Part shown: piece by piece, positions 1 to 10,471 of the stretch
Layout: the number at the start of each line of letters is the position of its first letter
Position numbering within the stretch: position 1 is the stretch's first letter
DNA from: Spiroplasma_E ixodetis_B
GTDB lineage: Bacteria; Bacillota_I; Bacilli_A; Mycoplasmatales; VBWQ01
Length of the DNA stretch: 64,000 nucleotides
NCBI RefSeq assembly: GCF_040369795.1
Contig: NZ_AP028955.1
Span: forward strand, 186,001 to 250,000
Direction of reading: 5' to 3'
Position numbers and translations under genes: made by a program
Notes under the pieces: generated by a model
Seen by the model: the letters and a program-made list of their open reading frames with translations, nothing else
Told to the model about the DNA's origin: nothing
Databases searched by the model: none

Positions 1-187
1 ATTGTATATGCTAATGAAAAATAAAAACAAAAAAAGGGAGTAAATAAATAATGAAATATTGAGTAAAATAATTTATAAATCAAATAAAAGATAATAATGA
101 AATTTGTGCAAACTGTGATTATAAAGAAAATTTACATAAAAATATTACTTCAAATAATAATTGTCAAATTGTAAATGATGAAACAAT

Positions 188-1337
188 AGACATATTCCGT
201 AAATAAATTTTTTAAAAGTCAATTAATAATTTAAAATTTATTTTATAATTTCTTTATTAATAAATTAATAAGGTGTTGATAAAAATGAATTTTGAAAATT
301 TAAAAAAATTAAAAAATGAACAATTTTATAGATATTTTGGTATAAAACGTTTTCATTTTGATGAAATGTTAACAAAATTAATTGAAATAGAAAATTTAAA
401 AAAAAATAAAGGTAGAAAATATAAACTTTCAGTTGAAGAAAGATTGATGATGACTTTAGTATACTGAAAAGAATATTATACTTTTTTCCAAATGAGTATT
501 AAATATAAAATGAGTGCATCAAGTTGTTTTCGAAATATTACTTGAGTAGAAAATAAACTTAGTGATGACAAAGATTATCAGTTTTTAAAAACAAAATATA
601 AATCAAAAATTGAGAAAAAACAAGAAGATTTAAATGCATTTCAATTTTATTTAATTGATTCAACTGAAATTGAAATTGAAAGACCAACTAAAAAAAACTA
701 CAGTTAGAATATTTTTCTGGTAAAAGTTGAATGTTTTCTATAAAATTTCAAATTATATATGACTTTTTAATAAAAAAATTGTTGATATTTTTGCTGATAA
801 TGGAAAAGTACATGATTTTCAAATATTAAAAAATTCAAATCTTGAATTTTCAGAAAAAACAATAATTATTGGTGATTTGGGATATCAAGGAATACAAAAT
901 ATTTATAAAAATACTATATTACCAATTAAAAAACTAAAAATAAAAAATTAACTAAACAAGAAAAAATCTACAATAAAATTATTTCAAAAATTAGAATTAA
1001 AGTTGAACATGTTTTTGCTTGATTAAAAAGATTCAAAATTTTAATAAATAAATGTAGAAAAAGTATATTTAGACTTATGTACTTAAGATTTAACTTACTT
1101 TGTGAAATTTTTAATAAAACAAAACCATTAAAATAAAAAAATATTTTTAATATTTTTTTAAAAATTTAAATTTTTATCAAGTTAATATAAAAATAATATT
1201 AACAATTTTTGTGTTTGAAATATAAATTTATTTTTAAAGTATTTTTTTAAAAATATTAACTTCTATAATTATTAACACTAAAAAATTTATAAATATTATT
1301 ATTGACAATTGATTAAATTTATTTACGGAATATGTCT
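188..1337 (+). mobile_element. IS5-family-like element, copy 1
   Basis: The ends are inverted repeats starting AGACATATTCCGTAAATAAA, and the target duplication is AAT (185-187 and 1338-1340). The element is about 1150 bp, with a two-frame transposase and roughly 200 bp of very AT-rich DNA after it. The same sequence recurs at 6498, 30899, 37195, 54662, 56549 and 57421 and as fragments. Confidence 0.9.
285..1136 (+). pseudogene. IS5-like transposase (two frames, decayed)
   Basis: The first frame (ATG 285, stop 705-707) carries an N-terminal helix-turn-helix region and the first DDE aspartate in FYLIDSTEIEIE. The second frame carries the second aspartate (IIIGDLGYQG) and the glutamate (IKVEHVFAWLK), ending at 1134-1136. 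The frames meet at a run of eight A. In this copy the second frame has lost a T near 770 and an A near 940, so it is unlikely to be functional. Confidence 0.8.
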
Positions 1338-1595
1338 AATGCCATTTTTACAAGAACACACTTCAAATAATAAATGTATAGTTATTGAAATAGAATCAAA
1401 TATTTCAGTTGTTAATAATATAGTAGAAATAAATTTACAAGAAAAACAAATTGAACAAAAAAAACAGACTACTAATAAATTACCTAATTATGGTTTAATT
1501 TGTTAAGAAATTAAAAAATTGGATGGGTTACACTTTATTGGACACTAATTACGTAGACAAGTGAACAAATTAGTTAAAAGAAAGGAATTATAATT

Positions 1596-1874
1596 ATGGT
1601 CAATATTAACTCATATTCAGATGAATTTAAAAAACAAATAGTAGCTTTATATCAAAGTGGTAAGTCAGTTTCTTGTCTTGCTAAAGAGTACAATGTTACA
1701 AGAGCAGCTACTTATAATTGAATTAAGCAATTTACTAATTCAGGCAGTTTTAAAACCAAAGATAACCGTTCTGTTGAAGAAAATGAATTAATTAAATTAA
1801 GAAAAGAATTAAAACAATTAAGAATGGAAAATGATATTTTAAAGCAAGCAGCACTAATAATAGGCAGAAAATAG
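1596..1874 (+). CDS. IS3 family OrfA (helix-turn-helix protein)
   Basis: A 92-residue protein with an N-terminal helix-turn-helix (SVSCLAKEYNVTRAATYNW) and a C-terminal coiled-coil (ENELIKLRKELKQLRMEND), the standard OrfA layout that binds the IS ends. GAAAGGAATT is the ribosome site. One TGA is read as Trp. OrfB begins in the -1 frame over the last codons, so a fusion transposase would need -1 frameshifting near the AGAAAATAG at the stop. Confidence 0.85.
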
Positions 1875-2722
1875 AAATTATTACTAAAAATAAAGTTAAA
1901 TATAAAATTCGTAAAATGTGTCGTTTTTTAAAAATCTCTAAACCAACATATTATTTTAATTTCAAGAAAAAAGAAGATAAAATTAAAAATAATATGTATG
2001 ATGAAGCTGTTATTAGTGCTTTTAAAGAAAATAAAGAAGCTTATGGAACAAGAAGATTAAAAGTTGTTCTAAAAGAAAAGAAAATTAATTTATCAAGACG
2101 AAAAATTAAAAAAATTATGAATAAACATAATTTAATATCAAAATACACTAAATTATCATACAAAAATTATCATAATAAAGTCAATGATATTCAAATTACT
2201 AATCTTGTTAATAGAGACTTTAATAATAGGCTTAAAAATGAAGTTATTGTTAGTGATTTAACTTATGTTCAAGTTAATGGTAAATGAAACTATATTTGCT
2301 TATTAATCGAGCTGTAAAATCTCGAAATTATTGGACATAGTGTAGGTACTAAAAAAGATGCATCATTAGTATATCAAGCATTTATGTGCTCAAATCGTTG
2401 TTTAAAAGATATTCAAATATTTCATAGCGATCGCGGTAATGCATTTAATAATAAAACTATTGATAAACTTTTATTAGCCTTCGATATTACCCGCTCTTTA
2501 AGCAAAAAAGGTTGTCCTTATGATAACGCTGTTGCTGAAGCAACTTTCAAAACTTTCAAAACAGAGTTTATTAATGATAAAAATTTTACATAATTAATCC
2601 AATTAAAATTAGAATTATTTGATTATATCAATTGATACAACAACATAAGAATCCACAGCACTCTAAACTACTTAACCCCCATAAAACACCAAGCACAAAT
2701 GTCTACCAAAAAACAGTCCTAA
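1871..2722 (+). pseudogene. IS3 family OrfB (integrase-core transposase), two nonsense codons
   Basis: The rve/DDE core is visible: IVSDLTYVQVNGKW (D), IFHSDRGN (D) and AEATFKTFKTEF (E). Two in-frame TAA codons interrupt it, one after NYICLLIEL (about 2314) and one replacing Ser after DKNFT (about 2591), where sister copies have sense codons. The final stop is 2720-2722. The first in-frame ATG is 1916, but the frame is open from about 1840, consistent with translation as an OrfAB fusion. Confidence 0.85.
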
Positions 2723-2777
2723 AAAAATTTGCCATTCCAAATATAATTAAGTAAAATGAATGAATTATTTAAATAAC

Positions 2778-3579
2778 TTATTTTAATAGATTAGTTAATT
2801 TACTTTCACTAATTTCTTTATATATGTTTAAATTAGTTTGTTCGTATAAATAACAAGCTCAATAGTATCAAATTAAATTTTGATAATTCATTCATTTTTT
2901 GACAATAATTGTTTGTTCATTATTTAAATTAAAACAATTAAATCAAGCATTAATTTGGGTTTCAGAAGTTAAACTTTCAGAAGCAAAAGAGGCAATATAA
3001 AATAATTCATCATTTCAACAAGCAAAATCTCAATCAATTAAATATCAACAATTATTTTTTTTAACAAAATTATTTAATGTTAAATCATTATGAGATAAAA
3101 CAATTGTTGATGGTTGATAAGTAGCAATTCATTTGATTACCTCACTGGTTATTTTTTCTAAGCAAGGATTACTAGTAGTTAAATTACAGTATAAATTAAG
3201 TTGTTCTAAGCCTTTTCAAGTTTTAATTAATGATTTATTATCAAATTTAATATTATGTAGTTGTTTTACCAATGATGAAATTTGTTCTAATATTTGTTTA
3301 TTAATTATTTGTTGGCTTAAATTAATTAAATTATGATAATATGGCATTAAGGTTAATAGTTTATTATTATTAATATTGACTTCATTAATAGGTAATGTAA
3401 ATTTTTTTGATTTAATTAATTTAATAACATTAATTTGATTTTTAAAATTCAAAAAAGGTTGCAAAATATCTTTAGATTGTTTTAAAAAAATGTTTATTTA
3501 CTAAAAATAATTCATTGGTTAAACCTTTTGTTTTTAATAGTTCTAATTGATATGGTGGTTTAATAGTTTTAAATTTCAA
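2778..3579 (-). pseudogene. Choline/ethanolamine kinase-like phosphotransferase, frameshifted
   Basis: The C-terminal half shows aminoglycoside/choline kinase motifs: a catalytic-loop LSHNDLTLNNF and a metal-binding LIDWDFACWND. The N-terminal part has KGLTNELFLVN, like the nucleotide-loop start of LicA-type kinases. The two halves are in different frames separated by one base in an A/T run near 3485-3500, so about 267 residues are coded but broken, or there is a sequence error. The best start is TTG at 3579 behind AGAGG. Such kinases phosphorylate choline for phospholipid or surface decoration; the substrate here is inference. Confidence 0.7.
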
Positions 3580-3662
3580 AATGGCACCTCTATTTTGCTT
3601 GTATTGTCCGTAATAAAATTATACAATTTATTAAATAAAAATTATTGAAAGTAAGTGATAGT

Positions 3663-4196
3663 ATGTTAAAAAAAGGTTATATTCATATTTATAAAGGTGA
3701 AGAAAGAGGTAAAACCTCAATTCTTAATGGTATGGTAATTAGAGCATTGGGTAATAATCTTAATGTTAGTTACTTACATTTTTTAAAAAATCGTCCTTCT
3801 GGTGAAATTAATTTTTTAAAACAAAATACTAAACTTAAAATTGAAAGTTTTTATGAATCTTCGCAAAAATTTTTTTGAGAAATGGATGAAGAAGAAAAAA
3901 ATAAATTAAAACAAGAAACTAATTATGGTCTTACTAGATTAAAACTGTTAAGTCAAAGTGATAATACTGATCTTATTGTTGTTGATGAAATTTTAGGGTG
4001 TATTCAAAATAATTTGATTAAAGAACAAGACTTAATTGAAATTTTAAAAAATAAAAAAAGACATATTGAAATTGCATTATCTGGTAGATATGCATCTTTT
4101 GCCTTAGAGCAATGTGCTAATTTAATTAGTGAAGTTAAATCAATTAAACATTATTTTGAACAAGCTAAAATTGCTCGTGAAGGGATTGATTATTAA
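3663..4196 (+). CDS. Cob(I)alamin adenosyltransferase-type (CobA/BtuR family) P-loop protein
   Basis: About 177 residues (code 4). The N-terminus KKGYIHIYKGEERGKTS matches the P-loop of the CobA/CobO/BtuR family, and LIVVDEILG is its Walker B-like motif. The family moves the adenosyl group of ATP to corrinoids. ATG 3663 is preferred over an upstream TTG at 3645 because the family homology starts there. Its stop overlaps the rdgB start by one base (TAATG), so the two are probably co-translated. A B12 role in a Mollicute is uncertain; the family assignment is firmer than the substrate. Confidence 0.75.
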
Positions 4197-4789
4197 TGAC
4201 TGCTAAAACCTTATGGTTTGCATCTAATAATATCGGTAAAATTAATGAATTAAAGAGTATATTACAAACAAAGGGATATAATGTCAAATCAATGTTAGAA
4301 CTTAATTCTCCTCTTGAAATTAATGAAACAGGTACATCATTTATTGAAAATGCAATTTTAAAAGCAACAACACTTGCGAAATTAGTGAATGGTCCTGTTA
4401 TTGCTGATGATTCAGGATTAGAAATATTGGCTTTAAATAATTTTCCTGGTATTAACTCAGCACGATGAAAGGGAGAAATGTCCTATCATGATGCAATGTT
4501 AGACATTTTAGAACAAATGGAAGGCGAAACTAATCGTGCAGCAGTATTTATTTCTGCTATCGCTTATGTTGATTTTGATCATAAGATTACTAAAGCGTTT
4601 ATTGGTAAACTTGAAGGTGAAATTACTACTGAGATAAAAGGTAATGATGGTTTTGGTTACGATCAAATATTTTATGTTCCAGTAGTACATGCTACTTTAG
4701 GTGAATTGTCATTAGCAGATAAAAATAAAATTTCTCATCGTAATTCAGCAATTGAGCAATTATTAACATTTTTACAAGAACAAAATTAG
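4196..4789 (+). CDS. rdgB: XTP/dITP pyrophosphatase (RdgB/HAM1 family)
   Basis: A 197-residue house-cleaning NTPase that hydrolyses deaminated purine nucleotides (XTP, dITP) to monophosphates. Motifs in order: ASNNIGKINELK (substrate-binding start), VIADDSGLEI (metal/catalytic aspartates) and a GNDGFGYDQIFYVP block, then a C-terminal SHRNSA signature. One TGA codes Trp. It is translationally coupled to the preceding adenosyltransferase gene. Length is normal for the family. Confidence 0.92.
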
Positions 4790-4793
4790 ATAG

Positions 4794-4944
4794 TTAAAAT
4801 GAAAATAAAAAGGATGATTTAATTTTGTCATAATCATTAACAGATTCATAATTACCATTATTAACTGGTAATAACAATAATATTAAAACTACCACTACTC
4901 CTATTTGAAAATCACGAATAAAACCATTTAGTTTAATTAGTGGA
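4794..4944 (-). pseudogene. C-terminal stub of a membrane protein cut by IS3
   Basis: On the minus strand an open frame of about 50 codons ends at 4794-4796. It contains one clear membrane segment (IGVVVVLILLLLPV) followed by a polar tail. The upstream part has been replaced by the IS3 element at 4945. The family is not recognisable. Confidence 0.4.
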
Positions 4945-5503
4945 TGGGTTACACTTTATTGGACACTAATTACGTAGACAAGTGAACAAATTAGCTAAAA
5001 GAAAGGAATTATAATTATGGCCAATATTAACTCATATTCAGATGAATTTAAAAAACAAATAGTAGCTTTATATCAAAGTGGTAAGTCAGTTTCTTGTCTT
5101 GCTAAAGAGTACAATGTTACAAGAGCAGCTACTTATAATTGAATTAAGCAATTTACTAATTCAGGCAGTTTTAAAACCAAAGATAACCGTTCTGTTGAAG
5201 AAAATGAATTAATTAAATTAAGAAAAGAATTAAAACAATTAAGAATGGAAAATGATATTTTAAAGCAAGCAACACTAATAATAGTCAGAAAATAGAAATT
5301 ATTACTAAAAATAAAGTTAAATATAAAATTCGCACAATGTGTCGTTTTTTAAAAATCTCTAAATCAACATATTATTTTAATTTCAAGAAAAAAGAAGATA
5401 AAATTCAAAATAATATGTATGATGAAGCTGTTATTAGTGCTTTTAAAGAAAATAAAGAAGCTTATGGAACAAGAAGATTAAAAGTTGTTCTAAAAGAAAA
5501 GAA
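4945..5503 (+). mobile_element. IS3-family element, copy 2, right part lost
   Basis: The left end and OrfA are nearly identical to the copy at 1524. OrfB is cut off after VVLKEKK near 5503, where the right end of an IS256-family element begins. The remainder of the IS3 is absent. Confidence 0.85.
5017..5295 (+). CDS. IS3 family OrfA
   Basis: A 92-residue helix-turn-helix plus coiled-coil OrfA, the same length as in copy 1 with a few substitutions (for example Ala-Asn at the start and Thr in the tail). Its partner OrfB (frame from about 5292, ATG 5337) is truncated by an IS256-family element at 5504, so this copy cannot make a fusion transposase. Confidence 0.8.
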
Positions 5504-5839
5504 GAGGCTTTTTAAAAATCTGTGTATCTTTTTACAAAGTTACTAGTTTAGATTAATTCTATCTTCAAATTTTATCATAAAATGAGCAATTCCTGTATTT
5601 CAATTTTGAATGGGCAGTGTTCATTTTTTTGTTATATTTTCAATTGCTAAGTAAAATATTTTAAAAACTGCCATATCATTTGGAAAAACTTTTTTATTTC
5701 TAATAACTTTTCGTAATTGACTATTAACATATTCAATAGCATTTGTTGTATAAATCACTCTTTTGATTTCTGCAGGATAACTAATAAAAACCATTAAATT
5801 ATCTCAATTTTTATATCATGATTTAGCAATTTGTATTTT

Positions 5840-5919
5840 GGGAATTTCCTAAAAACTGTGTTTTTTAAATAAATTTTAGTTGTAAAATCACTAAGTTACA
5901 CAGATTACTAAACATTACC
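5840..5919. repeat. 80-bp MITE-like segment with imperfect inverted ends
   Basis: The left end reads GGGAATTTCCTAAAAACTGT and the right end, inverted, GGTAATGTTTAGTAATCTGT; about 14 of 22 positions agree. The right end is identical to the left end of the IS256 elements here; the left end resembles their right end but is a different variant. It sits inside an IS256 transposase gene. It looks like an internally deleted relative of an IS256 element. No exact target duplication could be found. Confidence 0.5.
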
Positions 5920-6497
5920 GATATTTACTTTCAAAAGATTCTAAAGCTTGCATTGCTTGTTCTTCACTGCATGCACTATAAATTGGTTTTAAATCTGTAA
6001 CTAGTGATTTTCTATGTTTGTATGAAACATATTTTAAGCTATTTCTAATTTGATGAACTATGCATAATTGATGTTCGGTTTTAGGATAAACTGATTGTAT
6101 TGCTTCTGACATTCCTGTTAAATTGTCGCTACAAGCAATAAGAATATCATTTAAGCCTCTATTTTTCATTTCTGTGAAATTAGATAATCAAAACTTAGAA
6201 CATTCATTTTCACTAATTCATAAACCTAAAACATCTTTTTTACCTTCTAAATCAACTCCTAGTGCTATATAAACTGATTTGTTAATAATGCGTTTATCTT
6301 GTCGTACTTTAACTACTATACAATCAAAATAAACAATCGGATAAAAACTTTCTAATGGCCGATTTTGTCATGCTTTAACATCATCAATAACATCATCAGT
6401 AATTTGACTAATAACACTTTCACTAATATCAGCGCCATGATATAACTCTTGTAACTGCATTCTAATATCTGATAAAGTCATGCCTTTGGCATATAAT

Positions 6498-7536
6498 AGA
6501 CATATTCCGTAAATAAATTTTTTAAAAGTCAATTAATAATTTAAAATTTATTTTATAATTTCTTTATTAATAAATTAATAAGGTGTTGATAAAAATGAAT
6601 TTTGAAAATTTAAAAAAATTAAAAAATGAACAATTTTATAGATATTTTGGTATAAAACGTTTTCATTTTGATGAAATGTTAACAAAATTAATTGAAATAG
6701 AAAATTTAAAAAAAACTAAAGGTAGAAAATATAAACTTTCAGTTGAAGAAAGATTGATGATGACTTTAGTATACTGAAAAGAATATTATACTTTTTTCCA
6801 AATGAGTATTAAATATAAAATGAGTGCATCAAGTTGTTTTCGAAATATTACTTGAGTAGAAAATAAACTTAGTGATGACAAAGATTATCAGTTTTTAAAA
6901 ACAAAATATAAATCAAAAATTGAGAAAAAACAAGAAGATTTAAATGAATTTCAATTTTATTTAATTGATTCAACTGAAATTGAAATTGAAAGACCAACTA
7001 AAAAAACTACAGTTAGAATATTTTTCTGGTAAAAGTTGAATGTTTTCTATAAAATTTCAAATTATATATGACTTTTTTAATAAAAAAATTGTTGATATTT
7101 TTGCTGATAATGGAAAAGTACATGATTTTCAAATATTAAAAAATTCAAATCTTGAATTTTCAGAAAAAACAATAATTATTGGTGATTTGGGATATCAAGG
7201 AATACAAAATATTTATAAAAATACTATATTACCAATTCAAAAAACTAAAAATAAAAAATTAACTAAACAAGAAAAAATCTACAATAAAATTATTTCAAAA
7301 ATTAGAATTAAAGTCGAACATGTTTTTGCTTGATTAAAAAGATTCAAAATTTTAATAAATAAATGTATAAAAAGTATATTTAGACTTATGTACTTAAGAT
7401 TTAACTTACTTTGTGAAATTTTTAATAAAACAAAACCATTAAAATAAAAAAATATTAACTTCTATAATTATTAACACTAAAAAATTTATAAATATTATTA
7501 TTGACAATTGATTAAATTTATTTACGGAATATGTCT
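6498..7536 (+). mobile_element. IS5-family-like element, copy 2 (short form)
   Basis: Inserted in the IS256 transposase gene with an AAT duplication on each side; the undisrupted sequence is visible in the IS256 copy near 29755. It is about 110 bp shorter than other copies because the AT-rich stretch after the transposase stop is deleted between short repeats. Confidence 0.9.
6595..7447 (+). CDS. IS5-like transposase in two overlapping frames, both open
   Basis: Frame one runs ATG 6595 to TAA 7030-7032; frame two runs to 7445-7447. They meet at a run of seven A near 7000, after which the continuation KLQLEYFSGKSWMFSIK is in frame two (TGA as Trp). D, D and E residues are all present. A functional protein needs a +1 shift or transcript slippage at the A run. 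One of two copies here without further frame damage. Confidence 0.7.
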
Positions 7537-7898
7537 AATGAAAGAACTTGTTGATCAAAACCATCAAATCTTCTTTGTCTTTTTGCAACTATTACTGGCT
7601 CAAAATTACTATTACGATCTTGCGGTACATTAATCTCAATTTTACCTTGTTGGGTTATTAATTTTTTTGAACTTATACCATTACGAGCATTTTCACTAGT
7701 ATTATGTTGATTTTTTTCATATCCTAAATAATTTTGCATTTCAGAATTCAACATTTTTTCAACTAATCTTTTTGTTAATTCTTTATATAAACCTCCCTCT
7801 TTAAAAACTGTTGTTAAATCTTCAGTATTTTCTAGTAATAAATCTACTGCTTTTGATATTGGATCATTATTATTAATATTTTGTTTTTTAGACATATA

Positions 7899-8908
7899 GC
7901 TAACTAAAGTAATGTTTACTCATAAATAATGTAAAATAATAATATGTAATTTAAACAGTTTTTTAATTTAAAAGTACAATTCAGCAATATTTAAAATAGA
8001 TTAGGAAGATTAAATTATGCCAAAACCATACAGTGAAGACTTACGAAGAAAAGTAATAGAAGCCTATGAAAGTAAAAACATGAAAATTAAAGAAATTTGT
8101 AAAGTGTTCAATATTACTAGAAAGACTTTATTCTTATGAAGAAAAATAAAAAAAGAAACTGGGCATATAAAACCAATTTTGAATTATCAAAAAGGACATA
8201 GCCACAAAACAAAGGATTTAGATGAATAAAAAAATTATTTAGCGTAAAATAAAGATGTTACAGTTCAAAAAGTAATTGAAAAATTTGGTGATATGACTAA
8301 AGAAACAGTTTATAACTATTTCAAAAAACTAAATTATACATATAAAAAAACTTTTTTATATGAACAAAGAGATAAAAATAAACAAGAAGATTTTTTAAAA
8401 GAAATAGCTAAAATAATGAATGAAGATTTAGTATTATATATTGATGAATCTGGAATTGATGATAATGAATTTTATAAATATGGTTGATCTGAAAAAGGTA
8501 AAAGATTATTTGATAATAAACCCGCATATAAAATAAAAAGAATGAGTATAATTGGTTCACTAAATAAAGGTAAATTAAAAGCCCTATGAGCATTTGAAGG
8601 ACATTGCAACAGTAAAATTTTTGAATCATATGTAAAAAATATACTAATTCCAGTATTAAATCGTGTACAAATTATAGTTTTAGATAATGCAACGTTTCAT
8701 AAATCTAAATTAACACAACAATTAATTGAAAATGCTGGATGCAAACTATTATTTCTTCCACCATATTCTCCTAATTTAAATCAAATTGAACATTTTTGAT
8801 TTGCTATAAAACATAATATAAGAAAAATATTACCAAATTATTGACCAAATATTAAAAAAGCGATTGATTTTGTTTTTCAAGATATGAGTAAACATTACTT
8901 TATTTAGC
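7899..8908 (+). mobile_element. IS630-family element, array copy 1
   Basis: Ends GCTAACTAAAGTAATGTTTA and inverse, flanked by TA (7897-7898 and 8909-8910), as expected for IS630/Tc1-type elements. Confidence 0.9.
8017..8907 (+). pseudogene. IS630 family transposase, nonsense-mutated
   Basis: 297 codons from MPKPYSEDLRRKVIEAYESK, with an N-terminal helix-turn-helix and a DDE core (IDESGI, VLDNATFHKS, NQIEHFW). In-frame TAA codons occur after LDE and LA in the linker (about 8227 and 8245). There is one extra codon near 8433. Inactive. Confidence 0.85.
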
Positions 8909-8991
8909 TATATGTCTACTATAAAAAACTTGATTATTATATGATTTAATATTACTTTTATTAAAAGATTCCTTGGAATGGCAACCTGGAA

Positions 8992-9379
8992 TGGTAACCT
9001 TTTTTAGGAATGTTTTTTGGTAGACATTTGTGCTTGGTGTTTTATGGGGGTTAAGTAGTTTAGAGCGCTGTGGATTCTTATGTTGTTGTATCAATTGATA
9101 TAATCAAATAATTCTAATTTTAATTGGATTAATGATGTAAAATTTTTATCATTAATAAACTCTTTTTTGAAAGTTTTGAAAGTTGCTTCAGCAACAGCGT
9201 TCTCATAAGGACAACCTTTTTTGCTTAAAGAGCGGGTAATGTCGAAGGCTAATAAAAGTTTATCAATAGTTTTATTATTAAATTCATTACCGCGATCGCT
9301 ATGAAATATTTGAATATCTTTTAAACAACGATTTGAGCACATAAATGCTTGATATACTAATGATGCATCTTTTTTAGTA
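8992..9379 (-). mobile_element. IS3-family fragment, right end with OrfB C-terminus
   Basis: Minus-strand OrfB residues from KKDASLVYQAF to the stop at 9004-9006, including the second D (FHSDRGN) and the E (AEATFKTFKKEF). It is cut on its upstream side at the TA of the next IS630. A second IS3-end-like GGAATGGCAACC lies just outside at 8975-8986. Confidence 0.8.
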
Positions 9380-9381
9380 TA

Positions 9382-10388
9382 GATAACTAAAGTAATGTTT
9401 ACTCATAAATAATGTAAAATAATAATATGTAATTTAAACAGTTTTTGAATTTAAAAGTACAATTCAGCAATATTTAAAATAGATTAGGAAGATTAAATTA
9501 TGCCAAAACCATACAGTGAAGACTTACGAAGAAAAGTAATATAAGCCTATGAAAGTAAAAACATGAAAATTAAAGAAATTTGTAAAGTGTTCAATATTAC
9601 TAGAAAGACTTTATTCTTATGAAGAAAAAGAAAAAAAGAAACTGGGCATATAAAACCAATTTTGAATTATCAAAAAGGACATAGCCACAAAATAAAGGAT
9701 TTAGATGAATAAAAAAATTATTTAGCGTAAAATAAAGATGTTACAGTTCAAAAAGTAATTGAAAAATTTGGTGATATGACTAAAGAAACAGTTTATAACT
9801 ATTTCAAAAAACTAAATTATACATATAAAAAAACTTTTTTATATGAACAAAGAGATAAAAATAAACAAGAAGATTTTTTAAAAGAAATAGCTAAAATAAT
9901 GAATGAAGATTTAGTATATATTGATGAATCTGGAATTGATGATAATGAATTTTATAAATATGGTTGATCTGAAAAAGGTAAAAGATTATTTGATAATAAA
10001 TCAGCATATAAAATAAAAAGAATGAGTATAATTGGTTCACTAAATAAAGGTAAATTAAAAGCACTATGAGCATTTGAAGAACATTGCAACAGTAAAATTT
10101 TTTAATCATATGTAAAAAATATACTAATTCCAGTATTAAAGCGTGTACAAATTATATTTTTAGATAATGCAACGTTTCATAAATCTAAATTAACACAACA
10201 ATTAATTGAAAATGCTGGATGCAAACTATTATTTCTTCCACCATATTCTCCTAATTTAAATCCAATTGAACATTTTTGATTTGCTATAAAACATAATATA
10301 AGAAAAATATTACCAAATTATTGACCAAATATTAAAAAAGCGATTGATTTTGTTTTTCAAGATATGAGTAAACATTACTTTATTTAGC
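9382..10388 (+). mobile_element. IS630-family element, array copy 2
   Basis: Same ends as copy 1, with one change in the left end (GATAAC for GCTAAC). Flanked by TA. Confidence 0.88.
9500..10387 (+). pseudogene. IS630 family transposase, several stops
   Basis: 296 codons. It shares the two linker TAA codons of array copy 1 and adds TAA at codon 15 (GTAATATAAGCC) and one replacing Glu after KIF. Clearly inactive. Confidence 0.85.
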
Positions 10389-10471
10389 TATATGTCTACT
10401 ATAAAAAACTTGATTATTATATGATTTAATATTACTTTTATTAAAAGATTCCTTGGAATGGCAACCTGGAA

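Larger units (their letters stand above)
51..1506 (+). pseudogene. Hypothetical gene split by an IS5-like insertion
   Basis: An AAAGGGAG-type ribosome site precedes ATG at 51. Codon 7 is TAA, after which the same frame stays open to 187 and contains a CANC cysteine pair. The IS5-like copy at 188-1337 is flanked by AAT on both sides. Removing the element and one AAT joins the left frame exactly to the right part (from 1341), which runs to TAA at 1504-1506. The restored product would be about 100 residues with a Lys/Gln-rich tail. I do not recognise the family. The internal stop shows it was already damaged or decayed after insertion. Confidence 0.6.
1524..2734 (+). mobile_element. IS3-family element (IS150-type), copy 1
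   Basis: The left end begins TGGGTTACACTTTATTGGAC and the right end is its imperfect inverse, ending near GCCA at 2731-2734. It contains an OrfA/OrfB pair overlapping in the -1 frame, the usual IS3 arrangement. No clear target duplication was seen. Other copies or fragments lie at 4945, 8992, 10472, 16597 and 50170. Confidence 0.85.
5543..7895 (-). pseudogene. IS256 family (mutator-type) transposase, broken
   Basis: The start is at 7895 (MSKKQNINNNDPIS) and the stop at 5543-5545. About 413 residues in intact form, with DDE residues in PIVYFDCIVVK, IACSDNLTGM and TTNAIESVNSQ of sister copies. Here the frame is split by the IS5-like insertion and by the short insertion at 5840-5919. This copy is inactive. 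Confidence 0.85.
5504..7896 (-). mobile_element. IS256-family element, copy 1, interrupted twice
   Basis: The right end GAGGCTTTTTAAAAATCTGT starts at 5504. The element is interrupted by an 80-bp foreign segment at 5840-5919 (replacing about 17 bp) and by an IS5-like copy at 6498-7536. Its left end beyond the transposase start is lost to an IS630 element at 7897. Confidence 0.85.

Noticed and set aside
3216..3336. Plus-strand frames over 3133-3336
   Set aside because: Shadows of the minus-strand kinase-like gene, which has the recognisable motifs.
8408..8629. Minus-strand frames rich in Tyr/Leu opposite IS630 copies (also 9891, 11371, 30233, 56341)
   Set aside because: Antisense shadows that recur only because the transposase recurs.
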